64,000 nt of DNA from Lachancea mirantina (Eukaryota > Ascomycota > Saccharomycetes > Saccharomycetales > Saccharomycetaceae). This document shows, one piece after another, positions 27,949 to 40,189 of this stretch. Both the position numbers and the translations under genes were made by a program. How positions within the stretch are numbered: position 1 is the first letter of the stretch; each line of letters opens with the position of its first letter. The DNA lies in NCBI GenBank assembly GCA_900074745.1, contig LT598468.1:1621013-1685012 (forward strand), read 5' to 3'. The notes below the pieces were generated by a model, which saw only the letters and a list, made by a program, of their open reading frames with translations, searched no databases and was not told the origin of the DNA.

Positions 27949-29067
27949 ATGATAGCTTCGAACTCTTTCTGCTCAGACTTGCAGTGTGGCAAAAGCACGA
28001 CTTCTGGTCTCAAATGTCCAATTTGTTTGAAGCAAGGAAATAGTTTGGTCTTTTGCAATGAAGCATGCTACAAGAACAGTTACAAGGCACACAAGGCTCT
28101 GCATTGGAAAGACGACAAACCTGATTCATACGACCCTTTTCCAACGTTCAAGTACTCTGGTAAGCTGAGGCCAGCATATCCTCTGTCGCCAAGGAGATTA
28201 GTGCCCGATGAAATCATGAAACCTGAGTGGGCAGCAAATGGGCTTCCAGTCAACGAGCAGAAGAACGACTACCTCAACAAAATCATCATTTACAATAAGG
28301 AGGAAATAAAGAAGATCAGAAAAGCCTGCATGCTTGGACGCGAAGTTTTGGATATCGCAGCTGCTGCAGTCAAGCCAGGCGTAACGACTGACGAGATCGA
28401 TGAGATTGTTCACAACGAGACCATAAAAAGAAATGCGTATCCATCGCCACTCAACTATTACAATTTCCCCAAGTCTGTCTGCACCTCTGTGAACGAAGTC
28501 GTTTGCCATGGAATTCCCGACCAGACGGTGTTGAAAGAAGGCGACGTGGTCAACCTTGACGTCTCATTGTACTACCAAGGATTTCATGCCGATTTGAACG
28601 AGACGTACTATGTGGGCGAGGATATTCCAAAGTCAACGATTAACGTTGTCGAGACTTCTAGGGAATGCCTCAAAACCGCTATCAAGCATTGCAAGCCAGG
28701 AACGACTTTCCAGGAATTAGGAGACTACATTGAAAAACATGCTACCGACAACAAGTGCTCCGTGGTGAAGACATATTGTGGACATGGCGTTGGTCGATTT
28801 TTTCACTGTTCTCCAAATATTCCTCACTACGCTGGAAACCGGACATCAGGAGTCATGAAACCTGGAATGGTATTTACGATAGAACCAATGATCAATGAAG
28901 GGGCATGGCAAGATATAAGTTGGCCAGACGATTGGACAGCCGTGACAAAAGATGGGAAAATCAGTGCTCAATTCGAACACACACTTTTGGTTACCGAAAA
29001 TAGCGTTGAGATCCTCACCGCAAGAAACAAAAAATCTCCAGGTGGGCCAAGACAAAGAATTAAATAA
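27949..29067 (+). CDS. MAP1: MAP1, methionine aminopeptidase 1
   Basis: A 372-residue type I methionine aminopeptidase (387 in S. cerevisiae) that removes initiator methionine from nascent chains. The N-terminal zinc finger (about 8-48: CSDLQCGK, CPICLKQG, CNEACYKNSYKAHKALH) is the ribosome-association module of the eukaryotic enzyme. The M24 catalytic domain covers about 105-365, with metal-ligand motifs VVNLDVSLYY, FHADLNETYY, GHGVGRFFH, TIEPMI and QFEHTLLV. The chain ends SPGGPRQRIK, as in S. cerevisiae. The ATG at 27949 is preceded by a run of seven A residues and then C. It lies in tandem ahead of CCT6 (210 bp). Confidence 0.98.
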   Translation: MIASNSFCSDLQCGKSTTSGLKCPICLKQGNSLVFCNEACYKNSYKAHKALHWKDDKPDSYDPFPTFKYSGKLRPAYPLSPRRLVPDEIMKPEWAANGLPVNEQKNDYLNKIIIYNKEEIKKIRKACMLGREVLDIAAAAVKPGVTTDEIDEIVHNETIKRNAYPSPLNYYNFPKSVCTSVNEVVCHGIPDQTVLKEGDVVNLDVSLYYQGFHADLNETYYVGEDIPKSTINVVETSRECLKTAIKHCKPGTTFQELGDYIEKHATDNKCSVVKTYCGHGVGRFFHCSPNIPHYAGNRTSGVMKPGMVFTIEPMINEGAWQDISWPDDWTAVTKDGKISAQFEHTLLVTENSVEILTARNKKSPGGPRQRIK

Positions 29068-29277
29068 GAAAGTACCATAATTACCTATTCTAAGTCTTTT
29101 GAAGTCTTGGAGCATATTACTATTCGAGCCTTGCCTTTGACCTTTTTTCATGATTTTGGTCGGGTAAGCTAATAGTGGCAAATTGAAAATTTTTGGCGCT
29201 CTGGATTAAACATCTAACGTATCAATACTTACAAGTGGTGGTAGAATAGTGTTAAATCCTATTGTCGACTAGCTTCA

Positions 29278-30912
29278 ATGTCTCTGCAATTACTCAACCC
29301 GAAAGCCGAGTCCTTGAGGAGGGATGCGGCCCTCAAGATCAACGTCACTTCGGCGGAGGGGCTACAATCTGTTCTCGAAACCAATTTGGGACCCAAGGGA
29401 ACCCTCAAAATGCTTGTAGATGGTGCCGGAAACATTAAGCTGACCAAGGATGGAAAGGTATTGTTGACCGAAATGCAAATACAGTCGCCAACGGCTGTCA
29501 TGATCGCTCGAGCAGCTGCAGCACAAGATGAAATAACAGGTGACGGAACTACTACTGTGGTTTGTCTCGTGGGTGAGCTCTTGAAGCAAGCTTATAGATT
29601 TATTCAGGAAGGTGTCCATCCAAGAATGATCACAGATGGCTTTGAAATCGCCCGGCAAGAAACTCTCAAGTTTTTAGAATCTTACAAGATGTCAAAAGAA
29701 GAAAGCGAGAGCCTAGATAGAGAATTCTTGCTTCAAGTAGCAAGAACGTCTCTGTCAACCAAGGTTACACCAGAGCTATCTGAGGTATTGGCACCCATAG
29801 TCACTGACGCTGTCTTGACTGTTTATAATGGCGAGAACAAATCTCTGGATCTGCACATGATTGAGATTATGCAGATGCAGCATTTGTCAACAACGGATAC
29901 CAAATTCATAAGAGGATTGGTCTTAGATCACGGTGGGAGACATCCTGACATGCCATCTCAAGTAAAGAACGCACACATCCTGATCTTAAACGTTTCTTTG
30001 GAGTACGAAAAGACTGAAGTGAACTCCAGTTTTTTCTATAGTACTGCTGATCAGAGAGACAAACTAGCCGCTAGTGAGAGAAAATTTGTGGATGACAAGT
30101 TGAAGAAAATTGTTGACTTGAAAAATGAGGTCTGTGGACTCGACTCAGATAAAGGTTTTGTCGTCATAAATCAAAAGGGTATTGACCCGATGTCTTTGGA
30201 CGTTTTAGCGAAGCACAACATTTTGGCTTTGCGTAGAGCCAAAAGACGTAACATGGAAAGGCTGCAACTTGTCACAGGTGGAGAAGCTCAAAACTCGGTT
30301 GATGATTTGACTCCGTCTATTCTGGGATATTCAGGTCTTGTGTATCAAGAAACCATTGGGGAAGAAAAATTCACTTATGTTACTGAGACCAAAGACCCGA
30401 AGTCCTCCACAATTCTTATAAAAGGAGCGACGCATTATGCTCTAAGTCAGACAAAGGACGCCGTGAGGGATGGTTTACGTGCCGTGGCCAATGTCTTAAA
30501 AGATCAAGCGGTTGTTCCTGGTGCCGGTGCCGCTTTCATGGCTGCTTCGCACCATCTCAAAAACATTAACTACAATAAGCTTGGTGCCAAGGGCAAGAAG
30601 AAATCTGGTATTGAGGCTTTTGCGGAGGCACTTCTGATTATTCCAAAAACCTTGGTGAAAAATTCCGGCTATGACCCTCTCGATGTCCTAGCACTTTGCC
30701 AGGATGAACTCCTGGAGGATCCCAGTAGAATAGTGGGGGTCAATCTACTTGTTGGAGATTCATGCGATCCAACGGTTGAGGGTATATGGGACTCTTATAG
30801 AGTCATACGCAACGCCTTGACCGGCGCCAGCGGAATTGCAAGTAATTTACTTCTTTGTGATGAGCTGCTTAGAGCAGGTAGATCGACATTGAAGGAGGGC
30901 CCACCTCAATAG
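29278..30912 (+). CDS. CCT6: CCT6, TRiC/CCT chaperonin zeta subunit
   Basis: A 544-residue group II chaperonin subunit, orthologue of Cct6 (YDR188W). The start [20 protein letters not shown] is characteristic. The equatorial ATP-site motif [15 protein letters not shown] is at about 88-102. The apical segment [20 protein letters not shown] and the closing [21 protein letters not shown] are nearly identical to S. cerevisiae. As part of the sixteen-subunit ring it folds actin, tubulin and WD40 proteins in the cytosol. It belongs to the chromosome IV track, followed by SLY1 as in S. cerevisiae. Confidence 0.98.
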   Translation: MSLQLLNPKAESLRRDAALKINVTSAEGLQSVLETNLGPKGTLKMLVDGAGNIKLTKDGKVLLTEMQIQSPTAVMIARAAAAQDEITGDGTTTVVCLVGELLKQAYRFIQEGVHPRMITDGFEIARQETLKFLESYKMSKEESESLDREFLLQVARTSLSTKVTPELSEVLAPIVTDAVLTVYNGENKSLDLHMIEIMQMQHLSTTDTKFIRGLVLDHGGRHPDMPSQVKNAHILILNVSLEYEKTEVNSSFFYSTADQRDKLAASERKFVDDKLKKIVDLKNEVCGLDSDKGFVVINQKGIDPMSLDVLAKHNILALRRAKRRNMERLQLVTGGEAQNSVDDLTPSILGYSGLVYQETIGEEKFTYVTETKDPKSSTILIKGATHYALSQTKDAVRDGLRAVANVLKDQAVVPGAGAAFMAASHHLKNINYNKLGAKGKKKSGIEAFAEALLIIPKTLVKNSGYDPLDVLALCQDELLEDPSRIVGVNLLVGDSCDPTVEGIWDSYRVIRNALTGASGIASNLLLCDELLRAGRSTLKEGPPQ

Positions 30913-31139
30913 TATTTAGCATAACTTTTGAAAAGTATCCTTTACAGATTTTCAGAAATGTAGAAACATCGAGAAGAAGCTCTGAATTGAGCATCGAACT
31001 AGTCAATAATTGTTGATCCGTAATGCAGGGCATTATGAACGAAATAGTCATGCTGAAATTTATTCGAGAACCCTTCCCTGTGGTCCACAGCTGCGAGGAA
31101 CGAAGAAGTCATCATTAGAGCCTGCAAGAAGCGAAAAGG

Positions 31140-33134
31140 ATGATGGTTGAAGCCAATGTTAGTTTAAGAGATCGCCAAAAGGGTAAGTTCGGGTTTCAAT
31201 TTTTTTTGGACGCAATAAGTCACTAACAATTCCCCACAGCGTCCATTGAGAAAATGCTCATGTTCAATAAAGAGACCTCTTCGGCCGACATACTATCAGG
31301 ACTGAATGACCAAGAAATGATCTGGAAAGTTTTGATACTTGATTCAAAAAGCACCGCTATAATCTCCTCCGTCATGCGTGTCAACGACTTATTGAAGTCA
31401 GGAGTGACGATTCATAGTTTGATACACCAGAAGAGGTCACCTCTTCCCGACGTTCCAGCGGTTTATTTTCTAGAGCCCACTCCCACCAACCTTGACCTTA
31501 TTGTTCAAGATCTGACAGAGGACAAGTATTCCGAAATTTATATCAATTTCAGCTCCCATTTGAGCAGAGATCTTTTGGAATACTTTGCGGAGCGCGTATC
31601 CGTTACAGGCAAAGCGGAGAAGGTGATGCAGGTATTTGACCAATACACCAATTTCATTGTTACAGAGCCCGAACTGTTCTCCCTTGAATTAAATGAGGTC
31701 TACCGAACTATTAACGATCCCGAAGTCAGCGAAGAAGAAATTGGTAAAATCTGCGATACCGTCGCGGATGGTATATACAACGCGGTACTAACGATAGGTT
31801 CGATACCAATTATAAGAGCTCAGAAAGGTGGACCGGGCGAGCTGGTGGCACAGAAACTCGAGAGCAAGCTGAGAGACTACGTGATAAACACAAGAAGTAA
31901 TGTTGACTCTATTGATAACTCCCTTGATCGCTTTGTTCTCATCATTCTTGATCGAAACATCGATATTGCCTCAATGTTTGCACACTCCTGGATTTATCAA
32001 TGTTTGGTATTTGATGTATTTCAACTTTCTAGAAATACGATCACGGTGCCTGTGAATAAAGAAGATGAGAATGCGTCCCAGAAGAAGTTAGACATTGATC
32101 CGAATGACTTCTTTTGGACAGCAAATGCACATCTTCCATTCCCAGATGCTGTAGAAAATGTCGAGAAAGCTTTGGCTGATTACAAAGCTCAGGTAGAAGA
32201 AATTACGAGAAAAGCGGGCGTCAGTGAGCTAAGTGAGCTTGATCCCGCTTCGAATAATGATACACTGCTAATGCAAGAAGCTGTCAGTAAATTGCCTCAG
32301 CTGACTGCAAGAAAAAGTGTCATAGACACTCATATGAGTGTTTTAGCGGCACTTCTCTCTAGGTTGGAAAATAACGGTCTGGACGCTTTTTTTGAACTTG
32401 AACAAAGTCAAGATTCACCAAAAACGCGTCAACGGTTTCTCGGCACCCTAAAAGACGGTAAAACTAACAATCTGAGTGATAAACTTCGGACCTTTTTGAT
32501 TCTTTACTTAACATCAACGACGGGTCTTCCGGCAGACTTTGTAAAAAGGGCGGAGGGCTATTTCGAAGAAAACAATTTTGATATTAGTGCATTGAAGCAC
32601 GTCTACAGGTTACGGGAAATAATGAAGCTGTCCACAATGTCACTGCAAAATAAGACTTTAGGAGGCTCTGAATCTCGTGACGCCGCTGCTTCCTCTCAAA
32701 CGAATACTTCTATGTTACTTTCGGGATTATCCAATAAACTTTACGGTTTAACAGAAGGGAAGATACAGGGAGGTGTCGATTCCCTGATCTCTGGAATCAA
32801 AAACTTTTTACCAGAGAAAAAAACAATTCCTATTAGCAACGTCGTTGAGGCAATAATGGATCCTCTGAACAGCTCTCAAAAGAATTTAGAAACCACCGAC
32901 GATTATCTTTATTTTGATCCTAAAATCTTCAGAGGTTCACATTCAAAAAAGCCTAAAAGGCAATCCTACAACAAGTCTTTGGTTTTTGTTGTAGGCGGTG
33001 GTAACTATTATGAGTATCAAAATCTACAAGAATGGGCGCACTCACAACAAAGCAACAAGAAAAAGGTGATATACGGCAGCACGGCCTTAAGGACACCAGA
33101 GGAATTTTTGAAAGAGATTTCAGATTCAAAATGA
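31140..33134 (+). CDS. SLY1: SLY1, Sec1/Munc18 protein for ER-Golgi fusion (spliced)
   Basis: Orthologue of Sly1, the SM protein that binds Sed5 and directs SNARE assembly in ER-Golgi traffic. The coding sequence is join(31140..31182,31240..33134), about 645 residues (666 in S. cerevisiae). Exon 1 encodes MMVEANVSLRDRQK, and a junction codon (G plus CG) gives alanine. The joined SLRDRQKASIEKML aligns with SLRDMQISAILKML of S. cerevisiae as I remember it. Two adjacent ATGs (31140, 31143) are both possible starts. The SM fold fills the rest; conserved blocks include WKVLILDSKSTAIISSV and the closing SYNKSLVFVVGGGNYYEYQN. An intronless start at 31254 would truncate the conserved N-terminus. Confidence 0.96.
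31183..31239 (+). other. SLY1: SLY1 intron (57 nt)
   Basis: GTAAGT donor at 31183-31188, branch motif CACTAAC at 31221-31227 and acceptor ACAG ending at 31239. The branch-to-acceptor distance is about 13 nt. The intron interrupts a codon in phase 1. There is no in-frame ATG upstream in exon 2 that would restore the conserved first 19 residues. S. cerevisiae SLY1 is intronless as I remember it. Confidence 0.92.
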
Positions 33135-33254
33135 CCTGAGTAAGCTTTGCAAATGGGCCATCAGTCTCTAGCGAAGGACAATAAAAGCTTCTCAGAGAAT
33201 TTGATAAATGACGAAGGGAGGCTAATTATTACAGGCTCGACATAATATGAGTAA

Positions 33255-35142
<1,888 letters not shown>

Positions 35143-36300
35143 ATGCGTGATTCTTTCGAGAGCGCTGAGAAGAAACCTGTCATCAGGCAGGCTTCTAGAC
35201 AATTCCCTTTAACGCCTCCCGCTTCGACTAAGAAAGAGACCTCGAACAATGGTCTTAAGAGCACAGTAGTCGTCCCGAAAAGTTTATTGCCGAACCTCAA
35301 ATTCGAGAGCAGAAAACGTCGAAAACCACCTCTGAGACGCAGGCCGCCCAAGAACTCCATCTACGAACTCAGAACTGGATTCCCTCGGGTATCTGACAAA
35401 AGAGATAATAAATTGATTTCTGATTGTGTCACACATGCTCTGCAAGAAAGTCAAAGAATCGTTGTAGTCGCAGGTGCTGGTATATCGGTGGCGGCAGGCA
35501 TACCAGACTTTAGATCTAATGACGGCCTTTTCGCTACGCTGAGAGATGGGAAATTGGCATCAGGTAAAGATCTTTTTGACTTTAATAAAGTTTACTCCGA
35601 TGAGGAAATCGGATTAAAGTTTAACAAAATGATAATTCAACTGTACCATCAGAGCACAGAATGTCAGCCTACCGAATTTCATCATCTCATGGACCGCATA
35701 GCGGGCGAAGGACGACTACGCAGGCTGTATACACAAAATATCGATGCATTGGAACATAAACTTCCCTCACTCAGCCCCATGTCGCAGAAGAATGCTCCGG
35801 TTACGATACAGCTACATGGAAATGTTCGCGAAATGTTCTGCGTCAAGTGTTCTAAGATATATGACCTTAATTCTGCGATTTTCAAATGTAACGTAACAGA
35901 GGAGAGTAAAGACATGGTTCCCTCTTGTCCTGAATGTCAGGAATTTGAATCTGTCAGGGCAGTTGCTGGGCTTCGATCCCAAGGTGTAGGTAAACTGAGG
36001 CCGCGAGTCGTGCTTTACAATGAGGTACATCCTGATGGAGACGCAATTGGTGCTATCATTTCGAAAGATCTAAAAACTAGTCCTGACTGCCTATTAATAG
36101 TGGGTACCAGTTTCAAAATTCCAGGCGTGCGAACACTTTGTCGAGACTTTGCTAGAGTAGTTCATAAAAAGAAGGGCTTCGTGGTATGGATCAACAAGGA
36201 GATCCCGTCTAAGAGGGATCAGGAATATTTGGATTTTATTGATGTAATTATTGTAGGAGATTGTCAAGATGTTTGTCACTTTATGAAGCGCTCCTGCTGA
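35143..36300 (+). CDS. HST4: HST4, sirtuin-family NAD-dependent histone deacetylase
   Basis: A 385-residue sirtuin, orthologue of Hst4 (370 in S. cerevisiae), which with Hst3 removes acetyl from histone H3 lysine 56 and supports genome stability and silencing. The first 85 residues are basic and probably disordered. The sirtuin core follows: NAD motif GAGISVAAGIPDFRS at about 111-125, TQNIDALE, the catalytic histidine in QLHGNVREM, and a zinc module with CVKC followed by CPEC. VGTSFKIPGVRTL is the second NAD segment. The ATG at 35143 is used; a TTG just before it is not a plausible start. It converges on GPN3 with a 41-bp gap. Confidence 0.96.
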   Translation: MRDSFESAEKKPVIRQASRQFPLTPPASTKKETSNNGLKSTVVVPKSLLPNLKFESRKRRKPPLRRRPPKNSIYELRTGFPRVSDKRDNKLISDCVTHALQESQRIVVVAGAGISVAAGIPDFRSNDGLFATLRDGKLASGKDLFDFNKVYSDEEIGLKFNKMIIQLYHQSTECQPTEFHHLMDRIAGEGRLRRLYTQNIDALEHKLPSLSPMSQKNAPVTIQLHGNVREMFCVKCSKIYDLNSAIFKCNVTEESKDMVPSCPECQEFESVRAVAGLRSQGVGKLRPRVVLYNEVHPDGDAIGAIISKDLKTSPDCLLIVGTSFKIPGVRTLCRDFARVVHKKKGFVVWINKEIPSKRDQEYLDFIDVIIVGDCQDVCHFMKRSC

Positions 36301-36341
36301 AGTAATTAATATACAATGCTGATAAGATGGTCGTATTTTAG

Positions 36342-37157
36342 CTATTCATCGTCTAGTTCAATCTGATCATTGGGCTCTTTTGGTTCCTGTGACTCGGCCC
36401 ATTGAGTTACGTCGTCAATGTAGCTCAAAATTGTACTCACACTTTCTGGATTGTTAGCCTCCAGCGGAAGAAACTGAACCATACCATAATCATCAACTAA
36501 ATTTGCAATGACAGAGTTCAGCCTGCTAAATTTAGGGTTCAAATCTTCATTGGCACTTTCAGCAAGAACTGTGGGATCGGGATTAAGGAATCTCTTCAAC
36601 CTTTTACGACTGTAATCATCTTTGATTTGATCCATTTTACTAAGCACATTGATGTGCGGAAGTTCAAGTAAAATCATGGCTGACATCGCACTTAGAGCGC
36701 CACTGAAGAATTTGGATGGATCTACAACAAAAGGTGCCTCCAGAAGGTAGGTTGCGCACAGGCTAAAGTTAAGCTGGGTCTGTAAGTGGCGGATGACGGC
36801 AGGCAAAATTGGAATATGAGTATACAGTTCGATTTGCCCGGGACAATCAAAGATTAAAAACTCGTCATTGTACTCGCCTACTTCTTCATCCAGCCAATCC
36901 AGATTTTCTAAAAGATACTCGAAACAATACACCAGAGACCCGTTAGGTCCCAGTTCAAGCTCTTCCATCACATCGTCCAACGAAATCAGATTACGAATAT
37001 CAACCGTGAATTCGTACTGACCGGGCTCCGCGGCCGGATCGAGGTTCACGATGTGTGCTCTTCTGCCAATGGTTTGTATGTGTGATACCAAGGCATTACA
37101 AAATGAACTTTTACCTGCTCCGGCAGGCCCCATAACCAAAACTCCAACACGCGACAT
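36342..37157 (-). CDS. GPN3: GPN3, GPN-loop GTPase for RNA polymerase assembly
   Basis: A 271-residue GPN-loop GTPase (272 in S. cerevisiae Gpn3, YLR243W). The P-loop GPAGAGKS is at 10-17, the diagnostic Gly-Pro-Asn loop at 70-72 (ELGPNGSL), and [11 protein letters not shown] carries the switch/Walker B element. NVLSKMDQI holds the guanine-specificity motif. Gpn3 acts with Npa3/Gpn1 in nuclear import and biogenesis of RNA polymerases II and III and also in sister-chromatid cohesion. The C-terminus is acidic. It is a chromosome XII-track gene inserted between HST4 and NUP42. Confidence 0.97.
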   Translation of the reverse strand: MSRVGVLVMGPAGAGKSSFCNALVSHIQTIGRRAHIVNLDPAAEPGQYEFTVDIRNLISLDDVMEELELGPNGSLVYCFEYLLENLDWLDEEVGEYNDEFLIFDCPGQIELYTHIPILPAVIRHLQTQLNFSLCATYLLEAPFVVDPSKFFSGALSAMSAMILLELPHINVLSKMDQIKDDYSRKRLKRFLNPDPTVLAESANEDLNPKFSRLNSVIANLVDDYGMVQFLPLEANNPESVSTILSYIDDVTQWAESQEPKEPNDQIELDDE

Positions 37158-37698
37158 ATTTGCAATTCGTACGGCCTTCCTTTTGCTTGCAGTTTGTAAA
37201 ATATGATACAGAGATGAGTTTAAATTTTTTCAGCTTTCAAGCTTAGAAGGTCAATATGCTTGAGATGCTTTTAATTTTACCGGAGACAAGCTAGAAAATT
37301 TTATTAGATGCGCGAGGTATCCTGATTGAAGGATTCTTGGTAACTAAATTTTATATATGCATTGATTTATATGAAGCTTCTTGAGCACCTGGCTTTACTC
37401 GCGAAAGGAACTGGCATTTGACATTTAACGGCGCGGTGACCGTACTTGCCCGCAGAAATGCAGTATTTGGTTCGGTCCTGTAATCACTGTTTCGAGAAAT
37501 CATGCTGGGGCGCTTGATAGGTGAGCAGTAATTAGTGACTAAAATGGCAAAAATTGGTGCCAGTTTTTTAGTGTACGTCTGGTAGCACGATAATAAGCAT
37601 CGAATTCTATGTGCACTTAGAAAACCATTTTCCCCTTGCCATTAAGCCTGTCACTAAGGGGTTCATGCTCTTATTGTAAGAGCGGTAGGGTATGTCCG
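37158..37698. other. Intergenic region GPN3-NUP42
   Basis: No gene seen in 541 bp. No open frame of 60 codons or more occurs, and no RNA gene was recognised. It should hold the GPN3 promoter and the NUP42 transcript end. Confidence 0.6.
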
Positions 37699-39174
37699 TT
37701 AAGTTATGAGCGTCTGAGGTGGTGGAACGTCAGGGACCTTCCCTAAAATAAACCTTTGGTTTCTGAACTCAGCAATGACTTCGGGTGGCAGATCCCTTTC
37801 CTCCAGCATTTTGAGCGAAATACCTTGGTTGAGAGTTTCAATCGCATTCGTCGTCTGCGAACCAGCAAAACCAGAAGTTGCTTGCCCATTTGTTGGCCAG
37901 CCCAAAGTAACGTTCTGCGCAGGAGCTGAAGCAGTACTAAAAGGTGAAGGAACGTTTGTTGAACCATCCGTCTGTGTGGTTGCTTGGGCCCCAAATGAAT
38001 CGAGAGTTCCAAAGGGGCTCCTGGCGTTGGGCTTTTGAGTGAAAGGAGAAGAAAGGGGTTGCGTTGAGGTACCGAACGTCTCTGTATTTGTTTCCGCCTT
38101 CAAACCCAATCCCGAGAATGGCGACGAACCGAAAAGGGTGGATGCATTACTTTTATCGGCAGGTCGTGTAACGGCGCCGAATGGTGAGGGGTTATCGCCC
38201 TTAGAAAAGTTACTTTGTCCGAATGGCGAATTCGTTGATATACCGTTTGCCGTAGAGCCAACACTGGCGAATGGCGAGATTGCCGTCGATGAGCCCGCTC
38301 CAAAAGACGGTTTGCCAAAAGCCCCAGTGGAGCCCGCAAAAGCTGAGTTAGTAAAGGTCTGTGGCACGCCGCTGTTAGAGGCGGCCTGCCTGAAACCTGT
38401 CCCGAAGGGAGACGCGCCAAATTGGGGGTGACCAAATGCGCTACCCGTATTCGAGATGGAGGCAGAGGGAGCAGAAGTACCGCTGGAAGCAAAACCTGAG
38501 CTTCCAAACATTTGATTCGATGTCGAGGGGGCGGTAAAAGCACTGTTGCTTTGCGTTCCAAAAGGACTAGACTGAAGAATATTGGAAGCGAAAGCATTTT
38601 GATTTATGGGGTTCATTCCGAAAGTGCTGACGGTGTTTTTGTATGCGGCACCAGTCAAATCCAATGGCTGCTCAATAAAGTCTTTCATTCCTGAGTTTCC
38701 CGTCTCCTTTTTTTTCTGAGTCGCAAGCTGCAGGTAGCGGGCAGCTTTCCTTGGATCTTTTTTGATAACGTCAAGACACATTCGCAAATCTGCATCCCTA
38801 GCTCTCATCTGAGCCTCATATGCAGGTAGTTGGTTTTCTTGACAGGCCTTCATATATTGGAAACGACATTCTTCGGGTGATAGATCTCGCCCACTAATTA
38901 AATTAGAGGAGCACGGATTAGCTAAACTGTATGAAGACATCAAGGGTCTTGACTGCATTGATGGTGCTGCGTCAATATCGTCTTTTATCTCCTGTGACAA
39001 TTTAACCAAACTATTTGCGTTTATGAAAGATCGGTAGCGCTCCCCATTTGACAAGTTGTTGGTATCACCATTAGCGTTCGTGTAAACATGGGCAAATTTA
39101 CAGCTATTGCCTTTGTTACACTTGCCTTGTTGGAAATATTTGCAAGGTACCCTACTGCGATTGTTATAGGACAT
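37699..39174 (-). CDS. NUP42: NUP42, FG nucleoporin with CCCH zinc finger
   Basis: A 491-residue orthologue of Nup42/Rip1 (430 in S. cerevisiae), a cytoplasmic-face FG nucleoporin that works with Gle1 and Dbp5 in mRNA export. A single CCCH finger sits at the N-terminus: C11, C19, C25, H29. A helical segment (about 100-165) follows. Residues 180-430 are an FG-repeat region with many SPFG, FG and AFG units in Ser/Asn/Thr-rich spacer. The conserved Gle1-binding C-terminus is about 435-480 (ISLKMLEERDLPPEVIAEFRN). Strong composition bias gives long shadow frames on the other strand. It is divergent from ARV1 with 113 bp between starts. Confidence 0.95.
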   Translation of the reverse strand: MSYNNRSRVPCKYFQQGKCNKGNSCKFAHVYTNANGDTNNLSNGERYRSFINANSLVKLSQEIKDDIDAAPSMQSRPLMSSYSLANPCSSNLISGRDLSPEECRFQYMKACQENQLPAYEAQMRARDADLRMCLDVIKKDPRKAARYLQLATQKKKETGNSGMKDFIEQPLDLTGAAYKNTVSTFGMNPINQNAFASNILQSSPFGTQSNSAFTAPSTSNQMFGSSGFASSGTSAPSASISNTGSAFGHPQFGASPFGTGFRQAASNSGVPQTFTNSAFAGSTGAFGKPSFGAGSSTAISPFASVGSTANGISTNSPFGQSNFSKGDNPSPFGAVTRPADKSNASTLFGSSPFSGLGLKAETNTETFGTSTQPLSSPFTQKPNARSPFGTLDSFGAQATTQTDGSTNVPSPFSTASAPAQNVTLGWPTNGQATSGFAGSQTTNAIETLNQGISLKMLEERDLPPEVIAEFRNQRFILGKVPDVPPPQTLIT

Positions 39175-39287
39175 AGGCTTTTATTAGGATCTCCTACTGT
39201 ATATTGAGGTTGAGTTCAACTAGCGAAATTTTTTTAGATGTTATTAAACTATTGCTTGATTCTCATCTCCTGAAAATACAATGAATA

Positions 39288-40172
39288 ATGATCTGTATCA
39301 ACTGTGGACAATCTACGCAGTCGTTGTACGTAACTTATTCGAGTGATCACATCAAGCTTACAGACTGTGCAAAATGTGGAGAAGTTGTAGATTGCTACGT
39401 CGAATTCGACAATATCCTTCTCTTTATTGACCTCCTACTTCTAAAGCGTGAAGCATATAAGCATTTAGTATTCAATTCGCTGGAAACCGAATTGTCCAAA
39501 TTTGAGAAAAATAAAGAGGACAAAGGGTCTTCTTCGATAGCCCAAAGGCTTCGGTCATGGTGTTCTAGAAATGATAGACTGAATCGTTTATGGATTATAA
39601 TATTAGCTTTTGAAATATATCTCACTTGGGTTTTGGAAGAACAGAGGAGTCACTTCCTCAAGACAAGCCTCCAAGATACAAGTTGGACATGTATGGAAGA
39701 TGTGCTTCAAAAAACCTCATTGGAACAGTATAGTTTTTTCTCATTTTACTGTTTTATGGACTTGATGCTCTTTCGATACTTTACTGAGCGACTATTACTT
39801 TCGCATCTCCAATGGGGCAAGGAATACAAGTATGCTGGTGATATCATATCTTATACCATTCTGCTGTCGTACGGTGCCAAAATCTTTCCTGTTTTGATGC
39901 TAATATGGCCCTATGACTCAGCGGCCTCCACTTTCATAATAAAGGGTGTCGCTAATTTATACATCATTGAGGCCTTGAGGATGGTAACAAATAAAAGTTA
40001 CTCTCATATCTTTACTTTATTTGTCGCGGTCTGCATATTAAAAAGTATATGCATTAAGGCATTAATATGTTTGCTGGTTTCGGGTTTTAATATTGGCGTT
40101 TCGATCGAATTGATGAAGCGAGATTATCAAGCTGCATCTCACAAGATTTCGAGTTTACTTTTGAGCCAATGA
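39288..40172 (+). CDS. ARV1: ARV1, ER sterol/GPI homeostasis membrane protein
   Basis: A 294-residue orthologue of Arv1 (321 in S. cerevisiae), an ER membrane protein needed for sterol distribution and GPI-anchor synthesis. The N-terminal ARV homology domain has a zinc-ribbon pattern with C3, C6, C27 and C30, followed by VDCYVEFDNILLFIDLLLLK. About four hydrophobic helices follow, including near 98-112, 188-206 and 210-230. The block SYGAKIFPVLMLIWPYD is almost identical to S. cerevisiae. The start MICINC is conserved. An out-of-frame ATG lies 7 bases upstream at 39281. It converges on CSC1 with 17 bp between stops. Confidence 0.95.
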   Translation: MICINCGQSTQSLYVTYSSDHIKLTDCAKCGEVVDCYVEFDNILLFIDLLLLKREAYKHLVFNSLETELSKFEKNKEDKGSSSIAQRLRSWCSRNDRLNRLWIIILAFEIYLTWVLEEQRSHFLKTSLQDTSWTCMEDVLQKTSLEQYSFFSFYCFMDLMLFRYFTERLLLSHLQWGKEYKYAGDIISYTILLSYGAKIFPVLMLIWPYDSAASTFIIKGVANLYIIEALRMVTNKSYSHIFTLFVAVCILKSICIKALICLLVSGFNIGVSIELMKRDYQAASHKISSLLLSQ

Positions 40173-40189
40173 AGACGACGAAGTCATGT

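Noticed and set aside
37743-38597. Several long frames on both strands inside NUP42.
   Set aside because: They reflect the biased composition of the FG-repeat region; the NUP42 frame alone has domain structure and homology.
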